In this document: one piece after another, positions 54,299 through 63,334 of the stretch | How the letters are laid out: each line of letters begins with the position of its first letter | Numbering within the stretch: position 1 is the stretch's first letter | Assembly (NCBI RefSeq): GCF_003236315.1 | Contig: NZ_POTY01000004.1 | Location: 1-64,000, forward strand | Reading direction: 5' to 3' | Length of the DNA: 64,000 bases | From: Micromonospora craterilacus | GTDB lineage: Bacteria > Actinomycetota > Actinomycetes > Mycobacteriales > Micromonosporaceae | The notes under the pieces: generated by a model | Database searches by the model: none | The model's input: the letters and a program-made list of their open reading frames with translations, nothing else | Told to the model about the DNA's origin: nothing | Program-made: the position numbers and the translations under genes

Positions 54299-54805
54299 TT
54301 GCCCGCCGAGGCCCGCGCCGCTCGGTTGCCGGGATCTCCGCTCATCGTGGCGGGGGCGTCGGCCGGTGCCCATCTCGCCCTGCACGTCGGCTTGCGCGGG
54401 GTCGATCGTCCCGGCGATGTCGACGCGGTGCTGGCCTTCGAACCTCCGGTTGACCCGCTCGCACCGGACTGGCCCCGCGCTCGCGTCGAAGGAAACCCGT
54501 GGCAGCGCCTCCTGGGGCACGTCCCGGCGCCCGGCGACGCAGCCACGCTTGACTGCACGGTGACGACGCACGTCGGCACCGGAACACCGGTGCTGCTCAT
54601 GCACGGGATGAGCGACGACGCCGTGCCGCCGACACAGACGCTCGTACTTGCCGCAGCTCTGCTTGCCGCCGGCCATCCGGTGCATGTGGCGGTGGCCGAC
54701 GGAGCGCACGGCGAGCTGGATCTGCGCCGCCCCGATGTTGACGCCTTCGTCAGACGCTTCCTCGTCGCACAGACCGCAGCCGTGATCCCGAACGTGGACG
54801 GGTAG
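54299..54805 (+). pseudogene. N-terminally truncated alpha/beta hydrolase
   Basis: About 168 residues are readable. The nucleophile elbow GASAG lies at residues 19-23 of the open frame, far too close to the N-terminus; the oxyanion-hole HGG part and about 80 residues are missing. Asp is in MHGMSDDAVPP and the His in DGAHGELDL. No ribosome site or ATG supports the frame. It lies just after the right 17-bp repeat and gene 53682, consistent with a gene broken by rearrangement. Confidence 0.7.
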
Positions 54806-55032
54806 GTGGCAGGGGCAGCAGGAAGGCCGCCTTCCACGCTCCGAGGTGGTTCACGTATTCGCCTTGCCGGTATATAACATGTGCAATGGCACAGCCGCAC
54901 GGCGGCGACCGTCGTCGTGCCCAGGCTCACCGTGCGCGAACTCAGCACCACCGTCCTGGATGGACCGGCTCAACCCCCGAACCATGGCCGGCCATCAACT
55001 CAACCACTTGCCACAAGCAGAAGGAGGGGAGT

Positions 55033-57495
55033 GTGCGACGCACACAACTGCGCATCGCGCTTCTCGCGCTACCCGTCGTCCTGGTGGGCGGCGTCCTCAT
55101 GGCGCCCGCGGGCGCGGAACCCGCAACGCCGGCGTCCACGCACGACGCCGGGCCGTCGAACGCAGACAACCCGGAGCTGGTACGCATCCAGCTGACCGGC
55201 GCTGACATGCTGGACGAGGTCGTCGCCGCCGGCTTCGACATCGAGCACGGCCTCAAGCGCGTGCCGAACGGCATCGAAGGCGAGGCGGTGGTGACCGCCG
55301 AGCAGGTCGCCGAACTCGAAGCGATGGGCGTCGAGATCCTCGGCGACGACGAGAGTTTCGCCTGGAGCGACGAGGCCGACGGCGGCATCGAAGCTCTCGG
55401 CGCGCAGGCTGCCCAGTCGTTCAGCCACGAGCAGACGGTACGGATCGCCCGCGCCGACTGGTTCACCACCAAGGGCCAGGGATTCCTCTACGTCGAGGCT
55501 CGGACCACCTCGGGGCAGCAGACGAACCCGATCGTCACGATGCAACTCGAGAACGACCTGGGCGCGGGTACCTCGTTCGGCTCCACTCGGACGATGAGCC
55601 GGTTCGTCGACTCCGGGCAGTACATGTTCCACCGGAACCTGTTCAAGCTCGACACCCGTCCGAACCAGATCCGGGTCACCAGCTCGACCGGCGGCGTCGC
55701 CACCGGCTTCGTCTCCAACTGGCTTGAGGACGCCGCGCCGCCGCTGACCGCGAACCCGGCCTACAAGTGGGACTTCGTCGACGGCTACAAGCACCCGCAG
55801 CAGCTCTACAGCCGCGCCGAGGAGATCGCCCGCCAGTACCCGGGCATCGCCCAGATCGTCTACCTGCCGTACGAGACGAACGGCTACCAGCGTAAGGCGC
55901 AGGCCACCATCGGCGGCACCGGGCAGGCCGCGGTCGTGGTCAGCTCGGCGGCGTGGGGCCACGAGGGTGGCAACGACATCACCGTCGAGTTCGTGAACCG
56001 GCCGGGGGCGGACCTCCCGCTCGCGGTCGAGGTCAACGGCACCGCCGTTCGGGTCCTGCTCGCGAAGAACGCCTCCGGCGCGCTCGCGAGCACCGCGGCG
56101 CAGGTCGCGGCGGCACTCAAGACGCAGTCCGGCGGCCTGATCGACCGCGCACACCCGTACCGCACCAACGCGGGTACCGGCGTCGTCCAGGCATCGGCGC
56201 CCGTGGCGCTGACCGACTTCCTCGACCAGAAGCGCGTGGGCGCGCCGGACGGTGAGGTGCCGCGCGGCCCGGCCACGATCCCGGTCCTGCGGATCGGTAA
56301 GCACCGCGACGGCCGGAACCCGGGTGTGCTGATCCAGGCGCAGGACCACGCCCGCGAGTGGGTGCCGGCGACGACCACGCTGGAGACGGCCGAGCGTCTG
56401 GTGCACAACTACAAGTCCGACAAGGAGACGAAGAAGATCGTCGACAACACCGACATCTTCCTCGTCCTGTCCAACAACCCCGACGGGGCGAACTACAGCT
56501 TCTACAACTTCGCCTCGCAGCGCCGGAACCTGACGAACCACTGCGCGGACGACAACGCCGATCCGGCCCGGCGCAACTCCTGGGGCGTCGACCTGAACCG
56601 CAACTACCGGGTCGGGTCGGGCCACGACGGCTACTCGGGTGGCTCGACCAGCTGCATCAGCGACACCTTCCAGGGGCCGGAGAAGTTGTCCGAGCCTGAG
56701 TCGAAGAACATCGTCTGGCTGGTCGAGAAGTACCGGAACATCAAGTTCATGATGTCGGTGCACTCCAACGGCGGCCAGCTGTTCTGGCAGCCCGGCGCCT
56801 ACATCGCGAACGGGCGGATCACCACGCCGCGTCCGCCGCTGCGGGACGAGTTGTTCTACTGGCAGTCGGCCGCCCGGATCCTGTCGCAGGTCAAGGCGCA
56901 CCGGGAGACCGTCGTCACGCCGGAGAACGTCGGCGGCTCCTCGGACGTCCTCTACTCCTCGGCGGGCAACGTGCGCGAGGACATGTACCACACCTACGGG
57001 ATCTACGCCTTCGGCTGGGAGGTCGGCGGGTCGATCTACAACCCGGCCACCGGCAACTGGCAGGGTGGCTCGTTCCAGCCGGCCTGGGTCGGCAACCCCG
57101 AGCTCGTCAGCGGCCACGCCGAGACGATGGAGTACGCCAACGGGATCATGGAGATGTTCCGAATCGCGGCGGAGTGGGGCAAGGACAACAAGAAGCCGAC
57201 GTCCCAGCTGGTGCCGGGCGGTGGGAAGTACTCCGGGCCGGTCGACGTGCGCTTCGAGTCGAGCGAGCCGGCCACCATCTACTACACGACGGACGGTAGC
57301 CGGCCCACGTTCGACTCGCCGCGCTACGCGGCGACCGAGTTCCGGGAGCCGGGCCAGGTGTTCCACGTGACCGAGACGACGACGTTCCACTGGTTCTCGG
57401 TCGACACGGCGGGCAACATCGAGCAGAACTACGACCCGTCGAAGAACGACACCCGCAACAACTACCGGAAGGCGACGATCACGATCGCCAAGTAG
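55033..57495 (+). CDS. Secreted M14 zinc carboxypeptidase with chitobiase-type C-terminal domain
   Basis: An 820-residue exported peptidase. Signal peptide (RIALLALPVVLVGGVLMAPA). The zinc ligands are His439 and Glu442 in QDHAREWVP and His577 in MSVHSNGGQLFW; the catalytic Glu is Glu663 in FGWEVGG. Between residues about 295 and 415 an extra segment of beta-sandwich type (ITVEFVNRPGADLPLAVEVN) interrupts the peptidase domain before the zinc site. The last 85 residues are a chitobiase/beta-hexosaminidase C-terminal-like domain (SSEPATIYYTTDGSRPTF). GTG at 55033 follows AGGAGGGG; upstream frame extension has no signal. Confidence 0.92.
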   Translation: MRRTQLRIALLALPVVLVGGVLMAPAGAEPATPASTHDAGPSNADNPELVRIQLTGADMLDEVVAAGFDIEHGLKRVPNGIEGEAVVTAEQVAELEAMGVEILGDDESFAWSDEADGGIEALGAQAAQSFSHEQTVRIARADWFTTKGQGFLYVEARTTSGQQTNPIVTMQLENDLGAGTSFGSTRTMSRFVDSGQYMFHRNLFKLDTRPNQIRVTSSTGGVATGFVSNWLEDAAPPLTANPAYKWDFVDGYKHPQQLYSRAEEIARQYPGIAQIVYLPYETNGYQRKAQATIGGTGQAAVVVSSAAWGHEGGNDITVEFVNRPGADLPLAVEVNGTAVRVLLAKNASGALASTAAQVAAALKTQSGGLIDRAHPYRTNAGTGVVQASAPVALTDFLDQKRVGAPDGEVPRGPATIPVLRIGKHRDGRNPGVLIQAQDHAREWVPATTTLETAERLVHNYKSDKETKKIVDNTDIFLVLSNNPDGANYSFYNFASQRRNLTNHCADDNADPARRNSWGVDLNRNYRVGSGHDGYSGGSTSCISDTFQGPEKLSEPESKNIVWLVEKYRNIKFMMSVHSNGGQLFWQPGAYIANGRITTPRPPLRDELFYWQSAARILSQVKAHRETVVTPENVGGSSDVLYSSAGNVREDMYHTYGIYAFGWEVGGSIYNPATGNWQGGSFQPAWVGNPELVSGHAETMEYANGIMEMFRIAAEWGKDNKKPTSQLVPGGGKYSGPVDVRFESSEPATIYYTTDGSRPTFDSPRYAATEFREPGQVFHVTETTTFHWFSVDTAGNIEQNYDPSKNDTRNNYRKATITIAK

Positions 57496-57683
57496 TCCGG
57501 TAATCCGATGACCGTTGCCTCGTCAGTGCCGGGTTCCGCCCACACTGGCGGGGCAACGGTCGCGGATGCCCGACCCGGTGGGTGCGATGGCCCGCGCCGA
57601 AGCAGGAACGGTGGCTGACGCCTGTTCGCCGCCGGCCGTGCTCAAGATCGCGTCCGGCGGGGTCCCGGCAATAGGATGCGTTC

Positions 57684-59051
57684 ATGGAGGGAATCAGTCG
57701 TCTGTTCCGGCTGGCCGCTGACCACGCAGCCGCCTTCCGGCGGTCTCTGCCGGACCGGCCCGTCGGCACGCCGATCGACCCGGGCGTGTTGGCCGAGGCG
57801 TTCGGCGGCCCGTTGGCCTCCTCGCCCACCCCACCAGAGCAGGTGCTCGCGGACCTGGTCCGGTCAGCCGAGCCCGGCCTGGTCGCGAACGCCGGGCCGC
57901 GATACTTCGGGTTCGTGGTTGGCGGCGCATTGCCGGCGGCAACCGCGGCTGACATGCTCGCCGCCGGTTGGGACCAGATCGGGCACAACGCCGTCACGTC
58001 GCCGGCTGCCATCGCCGCGGAGGCCGCCGCTGGCAGCTGGCTGAAGGAACTGCTGGGGATCCCAGCCTCGGCATCGGTCGGTTTCGTCACCGGCTGCCAG
58101 GCGGCCAACACCGTCGGGCTCGCCGCCGCCCGGCACCAGGTGCTGGCGGAGGCGGGTTGGGACGTGGAACGGCGGGGGCTGCTCGGTGCGCCGCCGATCC
58201 GGGTGATCGGCGGAGACGAACGGCATGCGACCATCGACCGGTCGCTACGGCTGCTCGGCCTGGGGACCGACGTGGTGGAACCGGTGCCCGCCGGGCCGAA
58301 CGGCGCCATCGACCTCGGGGCGCTGCGGGACGTGCTGCGAGCCGGCAGCGCCGGCCCCACCATCGTGTGCCTTCAAGCCGGCAACGTGAACACGGGTGCC
58401 TGCGATCAGCTGCGGGAGGCGTGCGAACTGGTCCACCGGCACGGTGGGTGGGCGCATGTGGACGGAGCATTCGGTCTGTGGGCGGCGGCCAGCCCCGCCA
58501 CCCGGCACCTGGTGGACGGAGTGGAGCTGGCGGACTCGTGGGCCTGTGACGGCCACAAATGGCTGAACCTTCCATACGACTCGGCCTTCGCGTTCTGTTC
58601 CCGGCCCGACGTGCACGGGGCGGCGATGTCCTACGCTGCCGCGTACCTGGTCGGCTCGGGCGGCGCACCGGTGGGGTCCGACCTGACTGCCGAGTCGTCC
58701 CGCCGGGCCCGTGGGTTCGCCGCCTGGGCCGGGTTGCGGGAGCTGGGCCGCGACGGGGTGGCGGCGCTGGTGGACCGCTGCTGTGCGCTGGCCGGCCGGT
58801 TCGCCGACGGGCTGACCTCGGCCGGGTTCGAGGTGGTGAACGAGGTGGTTCTCAACCAGGTGCTGGTGGGCTTCGGTGACGACGCGCACACCGACCGGGT
58901 GGTGGCAGCGGTGCAGGCGGACGGCACCTGCTGGGTGGGCGGCACGACCTGGCGTGGACGTCGACTCATGCGGATCTCGGTGTCGAACGCCACCACGACC
59001 GAGGCGGACGTGGACCGGTCGGTCGCCGCGATCACCCGCCTCGCCGCCTGA
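57684..59051 (+). CDS. Group II PLP-dependent decarboxylase (aromatic/aspartate type)
   Basis: A 455-residue decarboxylase. FVTGCQAANTVGLAAARHQV and GWAHVDGAFGLWAAASPATR mark the fold; the PLP lysine is Lys292 in SWACDGHKWLNLPYDSAF. The pattern fits the DOPA/histidine/glutamate-type family, with substrate specificity unreadable. It probably makes an amine such as a biogenic amine or beta-alanine. ATG at 57684 is preceded by GGATGCG, a weak ribosome site. Confidence 0.92.
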   Translation: MEGISRLFRLAADHAAAFRRSLPDRPVGTPIDPGVLAEAFGGPLASSPTPPEQVLADLVRSAEPGLVANAGPRYFGFVVGGALPAATAADMLAAGWDQIGHNAVTSPAAIAAEAAAGSWLKELLGIPASASVGFVTGCQAANTVGLAAARHQVLAEAGWDVERRGLLGAPPIRVIGGDERHATIDRSLRLLGLGTDVVEPVPAGPNGAIDLGALRDVLRAGSAGPTIVCLQAGNVNTGACDQLREACELVHRHGGWAHVDGAFGLWAAASPATRHLVDGVELADSWACDGHKWLNLPYDSAFAFCSRPDVHGAAMSYAAAYLVGSGGAPVGSDLTAESSRRARGFAAWAGLRELGRDGVAALVDRCCALAGRFADGLTSAGFEVVNEVVLNQVLVGFGDDAHTDRVVAAVQADGTCWVGGTTWRGRRLMRISVSNATTTEADVDRSVAAITRLAA

Positions 59052-59073
59052 GGCCAAACACGTTGGCCCGGCG

Positions 59074-60048
59074 TCACTGGTCGAAGAGCAGGGATGTCAG
59101 TCTGGCCGTACCCTGCCGCAGGGCGCTCGGGCCGGTGCCGGCTTCGACCAGCGCCCGCCGGCAGCCGTCGGCCTCCACGTAGACGAACCCGATGGGCAGG
59201 TGCAACACGGCGAAGCGGCTGGCCGGCGTGGGGCAGGCGGCGGCCGGGCCGGCGGCGGTCAGTTCCCGCTTGACCGCCGTCCACTTCCCGGCGGCGAGTT
59301 CGCCGCCCGACTGGAAATCGCCGGCGGGCTTTCCGCCACCCTGCTCGCTCTCGGGAACCTGATAGACGCAGACGCGTACGTCCGCGTCGTCGGCGGGCAG
59401 GACGCCTGGCGTGGTGTCCTGGCCACCGCCGAACTGGCCCGTGACCCACACCATGTCCGCCCACTGCTGGCTGCACCCGCTGGCGACGGCCTCGTCCGAC
59501 TCGATTTCCCGCAGCACCCGGGTGGTGACCCGCTCGGCCGGCAGTTGGTCGTACGCGGTGCGGAACTCCTGGCGTGGCTTCCCGCAGACGTCGGTCGGCA
59601 CCCCCGGGCGGACCCAACGGCCCTGCGCATCCAGCAGCGCCAACCAGGGTACGAACGGCAACTCCAGCGTGCAGGCGCTCTCCGTCGATTTCTGGTCCGG
59701 CAGCCGCAGGGACAGGACCAGCGCGGCCACGTCGTCGGCCCGCTCCTCCACCGCGACCAGATCCTCGCCGCCGTTGGGTCGCCGCTGCGGTACGACCCGG
59801 CAGACGACCGCCGCCACCGGCTGGAATCCCTCATCCAGCGACGGCAGCAAGAGCGCTTCCTGACTGCCGCTGAGGTAGACCTCCGTCTCCGACGTGGCGG
59901 CGCCGCACGATTCCCAGCTCGGGTGCACCTCGGGCGACCCGGAGGAACGTCGCGGCTCCGTCAAACCGTCGCCGGCCGGTGCGGTACCCGCGCAGCCGCC
60001 CACCGCCAACGCAAGGCCGACCACCACCGCCGCTGCCCGACCCCGCAT
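59074..60048 (-). CDS. Secreted lipoprotein of unknown function
   Basis: A 324-residue lipoprotein: RGRAAAVVVGLALAVGGCAG ends in a lipobox with Cys at residue 19. The mature part is polar with several Cys (WESCGAATSETEVYLSGSQE, VAAVVCRVVPQR). No domain recognised; the profile resembles actinobacterial surface proteins with scattered disulfides. It is divergent from the DUF2332 gene with a 99-base gap. Confidence 0.8.
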   Translation of the reverse strand: MRGRAAAVVVGLALAVGGCAGTAPAGDGLTEPRRSSGSPEVHPSWESCGAATSETEVYLSGSQEALLLPSLDEGFQPVAAVVCRVVPQRRPNGGEDLVAVEERADDVAALVLSLRLPDQKSTESACTLELPFVPWLALLDAQGRWVRPGVPTDVCGKPRQEFRTAYDQLPAERVTTRVLREIESDEAVASGCSQQWADMVWVTGQFGGGQDTTPGVLPADDADVRVCVYQVPESEQGGGKPAGDFQSGGELAAGKWTAVKRELTAAGPAAACPTPASRFAVLHLPIGFVYVEADGCRRALVEAGTGPSALRQGTARLTSLLFDQ

Positions 60049-60147
60049 GGCAAACCCCCAACATCGCCGGTCACGTCATTGGCTGAGACTACGGCCGGTC
60101 CTGTCGGGTTCCCTCGCGCAACTCGGCGGTCCCGCTACTGTCGGATC

Positions 60148-61239
60148 GTGCGTGACATCGAGACCGTGGCAGAGACGTTCCGCACGGCGCGTGGTTTCGA
60201 CAGCTCGCCGCTGTACCGCCAGCTGCTCACGGTCGTCGCGAACGACGAGGCGTTGCTTGGACTGGCGGCCCGCACCCGGCATGGCCAGCAGCCGACGTTC
60301 GCGCTCTTCGGCGCCGTCCACTACCTGCTGTTGCGCGGCGCGCCCGACGCACTGGCCGAGTACTACCCGTCGGTCGTCGGTGACTCCGCGCGCCCGTTCG
60401 ACCGCAACACCGGCCGCGCCTTCATGCGATTCTGCGACGCGTACTCGGCGCAGATCACGTCGATACTCGGCACGCGGCTGGTGCAGACCAACCACGTACA
60501 GCGCGCTGTGGTGCTACGGCTCGGTCTCGCGTTGCTGCGCCAGGTGACGTCGGCACCCGTCTGCGTGGTCGAGGTGGGCTGTAGCGCGGGCCTGAATCTG
60601 CGTGCCGACCGGTACGCCTTCACGGTGGGCAGCGCCGCCTTCGGCGACCCGACCTCACCGGTCCACATCCAGGTCGAGGTTCCGGACGCGGGCCTCCTGC
60701 CCGACCTGGACCAGCTGCCGGACGTTGCCGACGTGGTCGGCATCGACCTCGCCCCTCCCGACATCGCTGATGATGACGATCGGGCGTGGCTGCGCGCGCT
60801 GGTATGGCCGGAGAACTCGCACCAGGCGGCGCAGTTGCAAGCGGCGATGGAGGTCGTGGCGGCTGACCCGCCGCGGGTGCGGGGTGGCAATGCCATCGAG
60901 GTCGGCCCCAAGGTCGCGGCAACCCTCCCACCAGGGCTACCGCGACTCGTCGTACACACCGCCACCCGGATCCACGTGCCCGCTGAGGACCGCCCAGCCT
61001 TCGACGCCGCCGTCGCCTCCTTCGGGGTGCACGGTCCGATGCTGCATCTCGCGCTGGAGGACGATCAGCGCACCGCGCCCTCGGGTCGCCCCGGTGTCGG
61101 ACTGACCGCGACCGACGCGGCGGGAAGTCGGACCATCGCCGTCGCCGACGGGCATCTGGCCTGGCTGGAACCACTTCCCGAGATGAACGACATGGTCACT
61201 GGGCGAGGAAGGCGGCCAGGCCGTCGAGGACGCGGGTGA
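60148..61239 (+). CDS. DUF2332 family protein
   Basis: A 363-residue protein: LYRQLLTVVANDEALLGLAA, LFGAVHYLLLRGAPDALAEY, then a region with VVEVGCSAGLNLRADRYAF, which resembles a SAM-binding glycine loop, and GIDLAPPDIADDDDRAWLRA. DUF2332 has no assigned role; a methyltransferase-like fold is possible. The GTG start at 60148 has no strong ribosome site. The end overlaps the convergent gene by 44 bases. Confidence 0.85.
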   Translation: MRDIETVAETFRTARGFDSSPLYRQLLTVVANDEALLGLAARTRHGQQPTFALFGAVHYLLLRGAPDALAEYYPSVVGDSARPFDRNTGRAFMRFCDAYSAQITSILGTRLVQTNHVQRAVVLRLGLALLRQVTSAPVCVVEVGCSAGLNLRADRYAFTVGSAAFGDPTSPVHIQVEVPDAGLLPDLDQLPDVADVVGIDLAPPDIADDDDRAWLRALVWPENSHQAAQLQAAMEVVAADPPRVRGGNAIEVGPKVAATLPPGLPRLVVHTATRIHVPAEDRPAFDAAVASFGVHGPMLHLALEDDQRTAPSGRPGVGLTATDAAGSRTIAVADGHLAWLEPLPEMNDMVTGRGRRPGRRGRG

Positions 61240-62455
61240 TGTCGGTGTCGTCGCTGTAGGGGGCCAGACCGAGCCGGAGCGCGTGCTCGTCGTCCAGACC
61301 GAGGCGGCGGAACGGCTCGTACGCGTAGAAGGATCCGGCGGGGGCGAGGACGTCACGGCCGAGGAGGAACTGGTAGGCGTCCCATGTCTTGCGGCCGGGC
61401 AGAGTGATCAGCAGGGTCGGGGTGCGGTCGGCGGCGCGGGAGTGGACCACGACGTCGGCGCCCAGCGCCGCGAGTCCGTCTTCGAGCCGGCGACGAAGGC
61501 GCGTCTCGTGCTCGTCGACGGCGTGCAGGGAGGTGCGCAGCCGCTCCCGCCGCGAGGTACCGCCGTCCGTGGTTCCGCCGGGCCCGGGGGCGATGCCGGC
61601 GAGGAAGTCGACGGCGGCGGTGGCGCCGGCGAGGGTCTCGTAGGGCAGGGTGCCCAGTTCGAAGCGTTCGGGGACGGCGTTGGTGGAGGGCAGCAGCTTG
61701 TCCGGCTGCAGGGTTTCGAGTAGGTCGGGGTCGGCGGCCAGGACGCCGCAGTGTGGGCCGAGGAACTTGTACGGGGAACAGACGTACAGGTCCGCGCCGA
61801 GGGCGGGGACGTCGACGAACTGGTGCGCGGTGTAGTGCACCCCGTCGACGTGGACAAGCGCGCCGACGGCGTGCGCGGCGTCGGCGATCGCCCGCAGCGC
61901 GGGCTTGGTGCCGAGCAGGTTGGACGCGGCGGTGACGGCGACCAGCCGGGTCCGCTCGGTGACGGCGGCCTCGACGGAGGCGGGGGCGAGTTCGGCGGTG
62001 GCGGGATCGAGGTCGATCCAGCGTACGACCGCACCGGTGTGCTCGGCGGCGATCACCCAGGGCCGGATGTTGGCGTCGTGGTCGAGCCGGGTCACGACGA
62101 CCTCGTCACCCGGGCGCCACTGCCGGGAGATCGCCCGGGAGAAGTCGAAGGTCAGTTGCGTGGCGCTGCGGCCGTGCACGATCCCACGGGCGGGAACGCC
62201 GAGCAGGTCGGCGTAGGCCTGCCGGAACGCGGTGACCGCGGTGTCGGCGTTGGCCTCGGACACCGCGCCCGTGCCACGGTTGGACAGCGGGCTGGTGATC
62301 ATGGCGGCGATCGCGTCGGCGACCGGCTGCGGCGTCTGCGTGCCGCCCGGACCGTCGAAGTGCGCAATGCCCGAGGCCAGGGACGGGAAGTGCGCCCTCA
62401 GCGCGGCGACGTCGAACCCGGCTGATGCGCTGGCGGCGGATGCGATGGAGGTCAA
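61196..62455 (-). CDS. Class-V PLP enzyme, cysteine-desulfurase-like
   Basis: A 419-residue aminotransferase-V protein. It opens FDVAALRAHFPSLASGIAHF and has TAASNLLGTKPALRAIADAA; the PLP Lys is Lys230 in VCSPYKFLGPHCGVLA. The desulfurase catalytic Cys loop is not recognisable where it is expected, so the true reaction may be a lyase or racemase rather than desulfuration. The TTG at 62455 with AGGAG six bases upstream is preferred to distant Met codons. It is divergent from the cupin-XRE regulator, which probably controls it. Confidence 0.88.
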   Translation of the reverse strand: MTSIASAASASAGFDVAALRAHFPSLASGIAHFDGPGGTQTPQPVADAIAAMITSPLSNRGTGAVSEANADTAVTAFRQAYADLLGVPARGIVHGRSATQLTFDFSRAISRQWRPGDEVVVTRLDHDANIRPWVIAAEHTGAVVRWIDLDPATAELAPASVEAAVTERTRLVAVTAASNLLGTKPALRAIADAAHAVGALVHVDGVHYTAHQFVDVPALGADLYVCSPYKFLGPHCGVLAADPDLLETLQPDKLLPSTNAVPERFELGTLPYETLAGATAAVDFLAGIAPGPGGTTDGGTSRRERLRTSLHAVDEHETRLRRRLEDGLAALGADVVVHSRAADRTPTLLITLPGRKTWDAYQFLLGRDVLAPAGSFYAYEPFRRLGLDDEHALRLGLAPYSDDTDITRVLDGLAAFLAQ

Positions 62456-62486
62456 GTCGGTCTCCTGACGGTCGAGCCTGTGCGTA

Positions 62487-62528
62487 TGCAACATAGTGCA
62501 GATCCTTGGCCGTGTGCAATATGCTGCA
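62487..62528. promoter_or_regulatory. Two TGCA-N6-TGCA boxes, likely XRE operators
   Basis: TGCAACATAGTGCA at 62487-62500 and TGCAATATGCTGCA at 62515-62528 have TGCA ends separated by six bases, and their starts are 28 bases apart. They lie in the gap between the divergent class-V enzyme and the regulator. A related TGCATGTGCA occurs near 63250, before the gamma-glutamyltransferase gene. Confidence 0.65.
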
Positions 62529-62590
62529 TGTCGCGGCCGGGCTCCTGGTGGACGGGTCGCGTGCCACCAGGGCCGAGTGCGGAGGTGCCG

Positions 62591-63172
62591 ATGGAGAGCA
62601 GGGCCGGCTGGAGCGACCCGTTCGTTGAGCGGGTCGGCCAGGAGGTGCGCCGGCGCCGTCAGGCGGCCGGCATGACGATGCAGCAACTGGCCGACGCCTC
62701 CGGGGTGAGCGTGCGGATGCTCAGCCACATCGAGCTCGGCGAGGCCAACCCCAGCCTGGTCACCGTCGCGAAGGTCGCCCACGCCCTCGGCACCGACTTC
62801 GCATCCCTGGCCCGGCAGACCCGGCCCGGCACGCTGGTGGTCGACGCCCCCGGCACCGCTACCGGCATCTGGTCCTCCACGGCCGGGAGTCACGCGGTGC
62901 TGTCCGCCGCGAGCACGCTGCGCCCCTCCGCCGCCCTGTGGGACTGGACCCTCGTACCCGGGGATTCCTACCAGGCCGAGCCGGACCCACCCGGCAGCGA
63001 AGAGTTGTTCCTGGTCATCAGCGGCGTGCTGACCCTGATCGCCGACGGCCACGACGACACCGTCCTCGACGCCGGTGCGTCGGCGCGGCTGGCCACCGAC
63101 CGTGGATACGGCTACCGCAACGACGGCAGTAAGCCGGTCCGCTTCGTCCGCGTCGCCCACGTCACCGCCTAG
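62591..63172 (+). CDS. XRE-family regulator with C-terminal cupin domain
   Basis: A 193-residue regulator. N-terminal HTH: TMQQLADASGVSVRMLSHIE and LGEANPSLVTVAKVAHALGT. C-terminal cupin: GSEELFLVISGVLTLIADGH with LATDRGYGYRNDGSKPVRFV. Such proteins sense a small molecule and often regulate neighbouring amino-acid or amine metabolism. ATG at 62591 follows GGAGG. Divergent from the class-V PLP enzyme. Confidence 0.93.
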   Translation: MESRAGWSDPFVERVGQEVRRRRQAAGMTMQQLADASGVSVRMLSHIELGEANPSLVTVAKVAHALGTDFASLARQTRPGTLVVDAPGTATGIWSSTAGSHAVLSAASTLRPSAALWDWTLVPGDSYQAEPDPPGSEELFLVISGVLTLIADGHDDTVLDAGASARLATDRGYGYRNDGSKPVRFVRVAHVTA

Positions 63173-63288
63173 GTCGAGGCGGACCCTGCGCGTCGCGGCC
63201 AGCCTCAAGAGTTGGTCAAGTCCCGGTCCACGACGCCCGTCGATGACGATGCATGTGCATACGCTCACTCCCGGCCCAGCCGTCACAC

Positions 63289-63312
63289 ACCACCGTGGAC
63301 TCACACGGTGGT
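63289..63312. terminator. 9-bp stem hairpin before the gamma-glutamyltransferase gene
   Basis: ACCACCGTG pairs with CACGGTGGT around a six-base loop. It lies 117 bases after the XRE stop and 22 bases before the next start, so it could end the regulator transcript or act in the leader of the transferase. Confidence 0.55.
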
Positions 63313-63334
63313 TGCGGGTTTTGGAGGCAAGGAC

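Noticed and set aside
53448-54951. Minus-strand frames opposite the RibD-like and hydrolase genes
   Set aside because: They are low-complexity Pro/Arg/Ser shadows; the plus-strand frames carry the family motifs.
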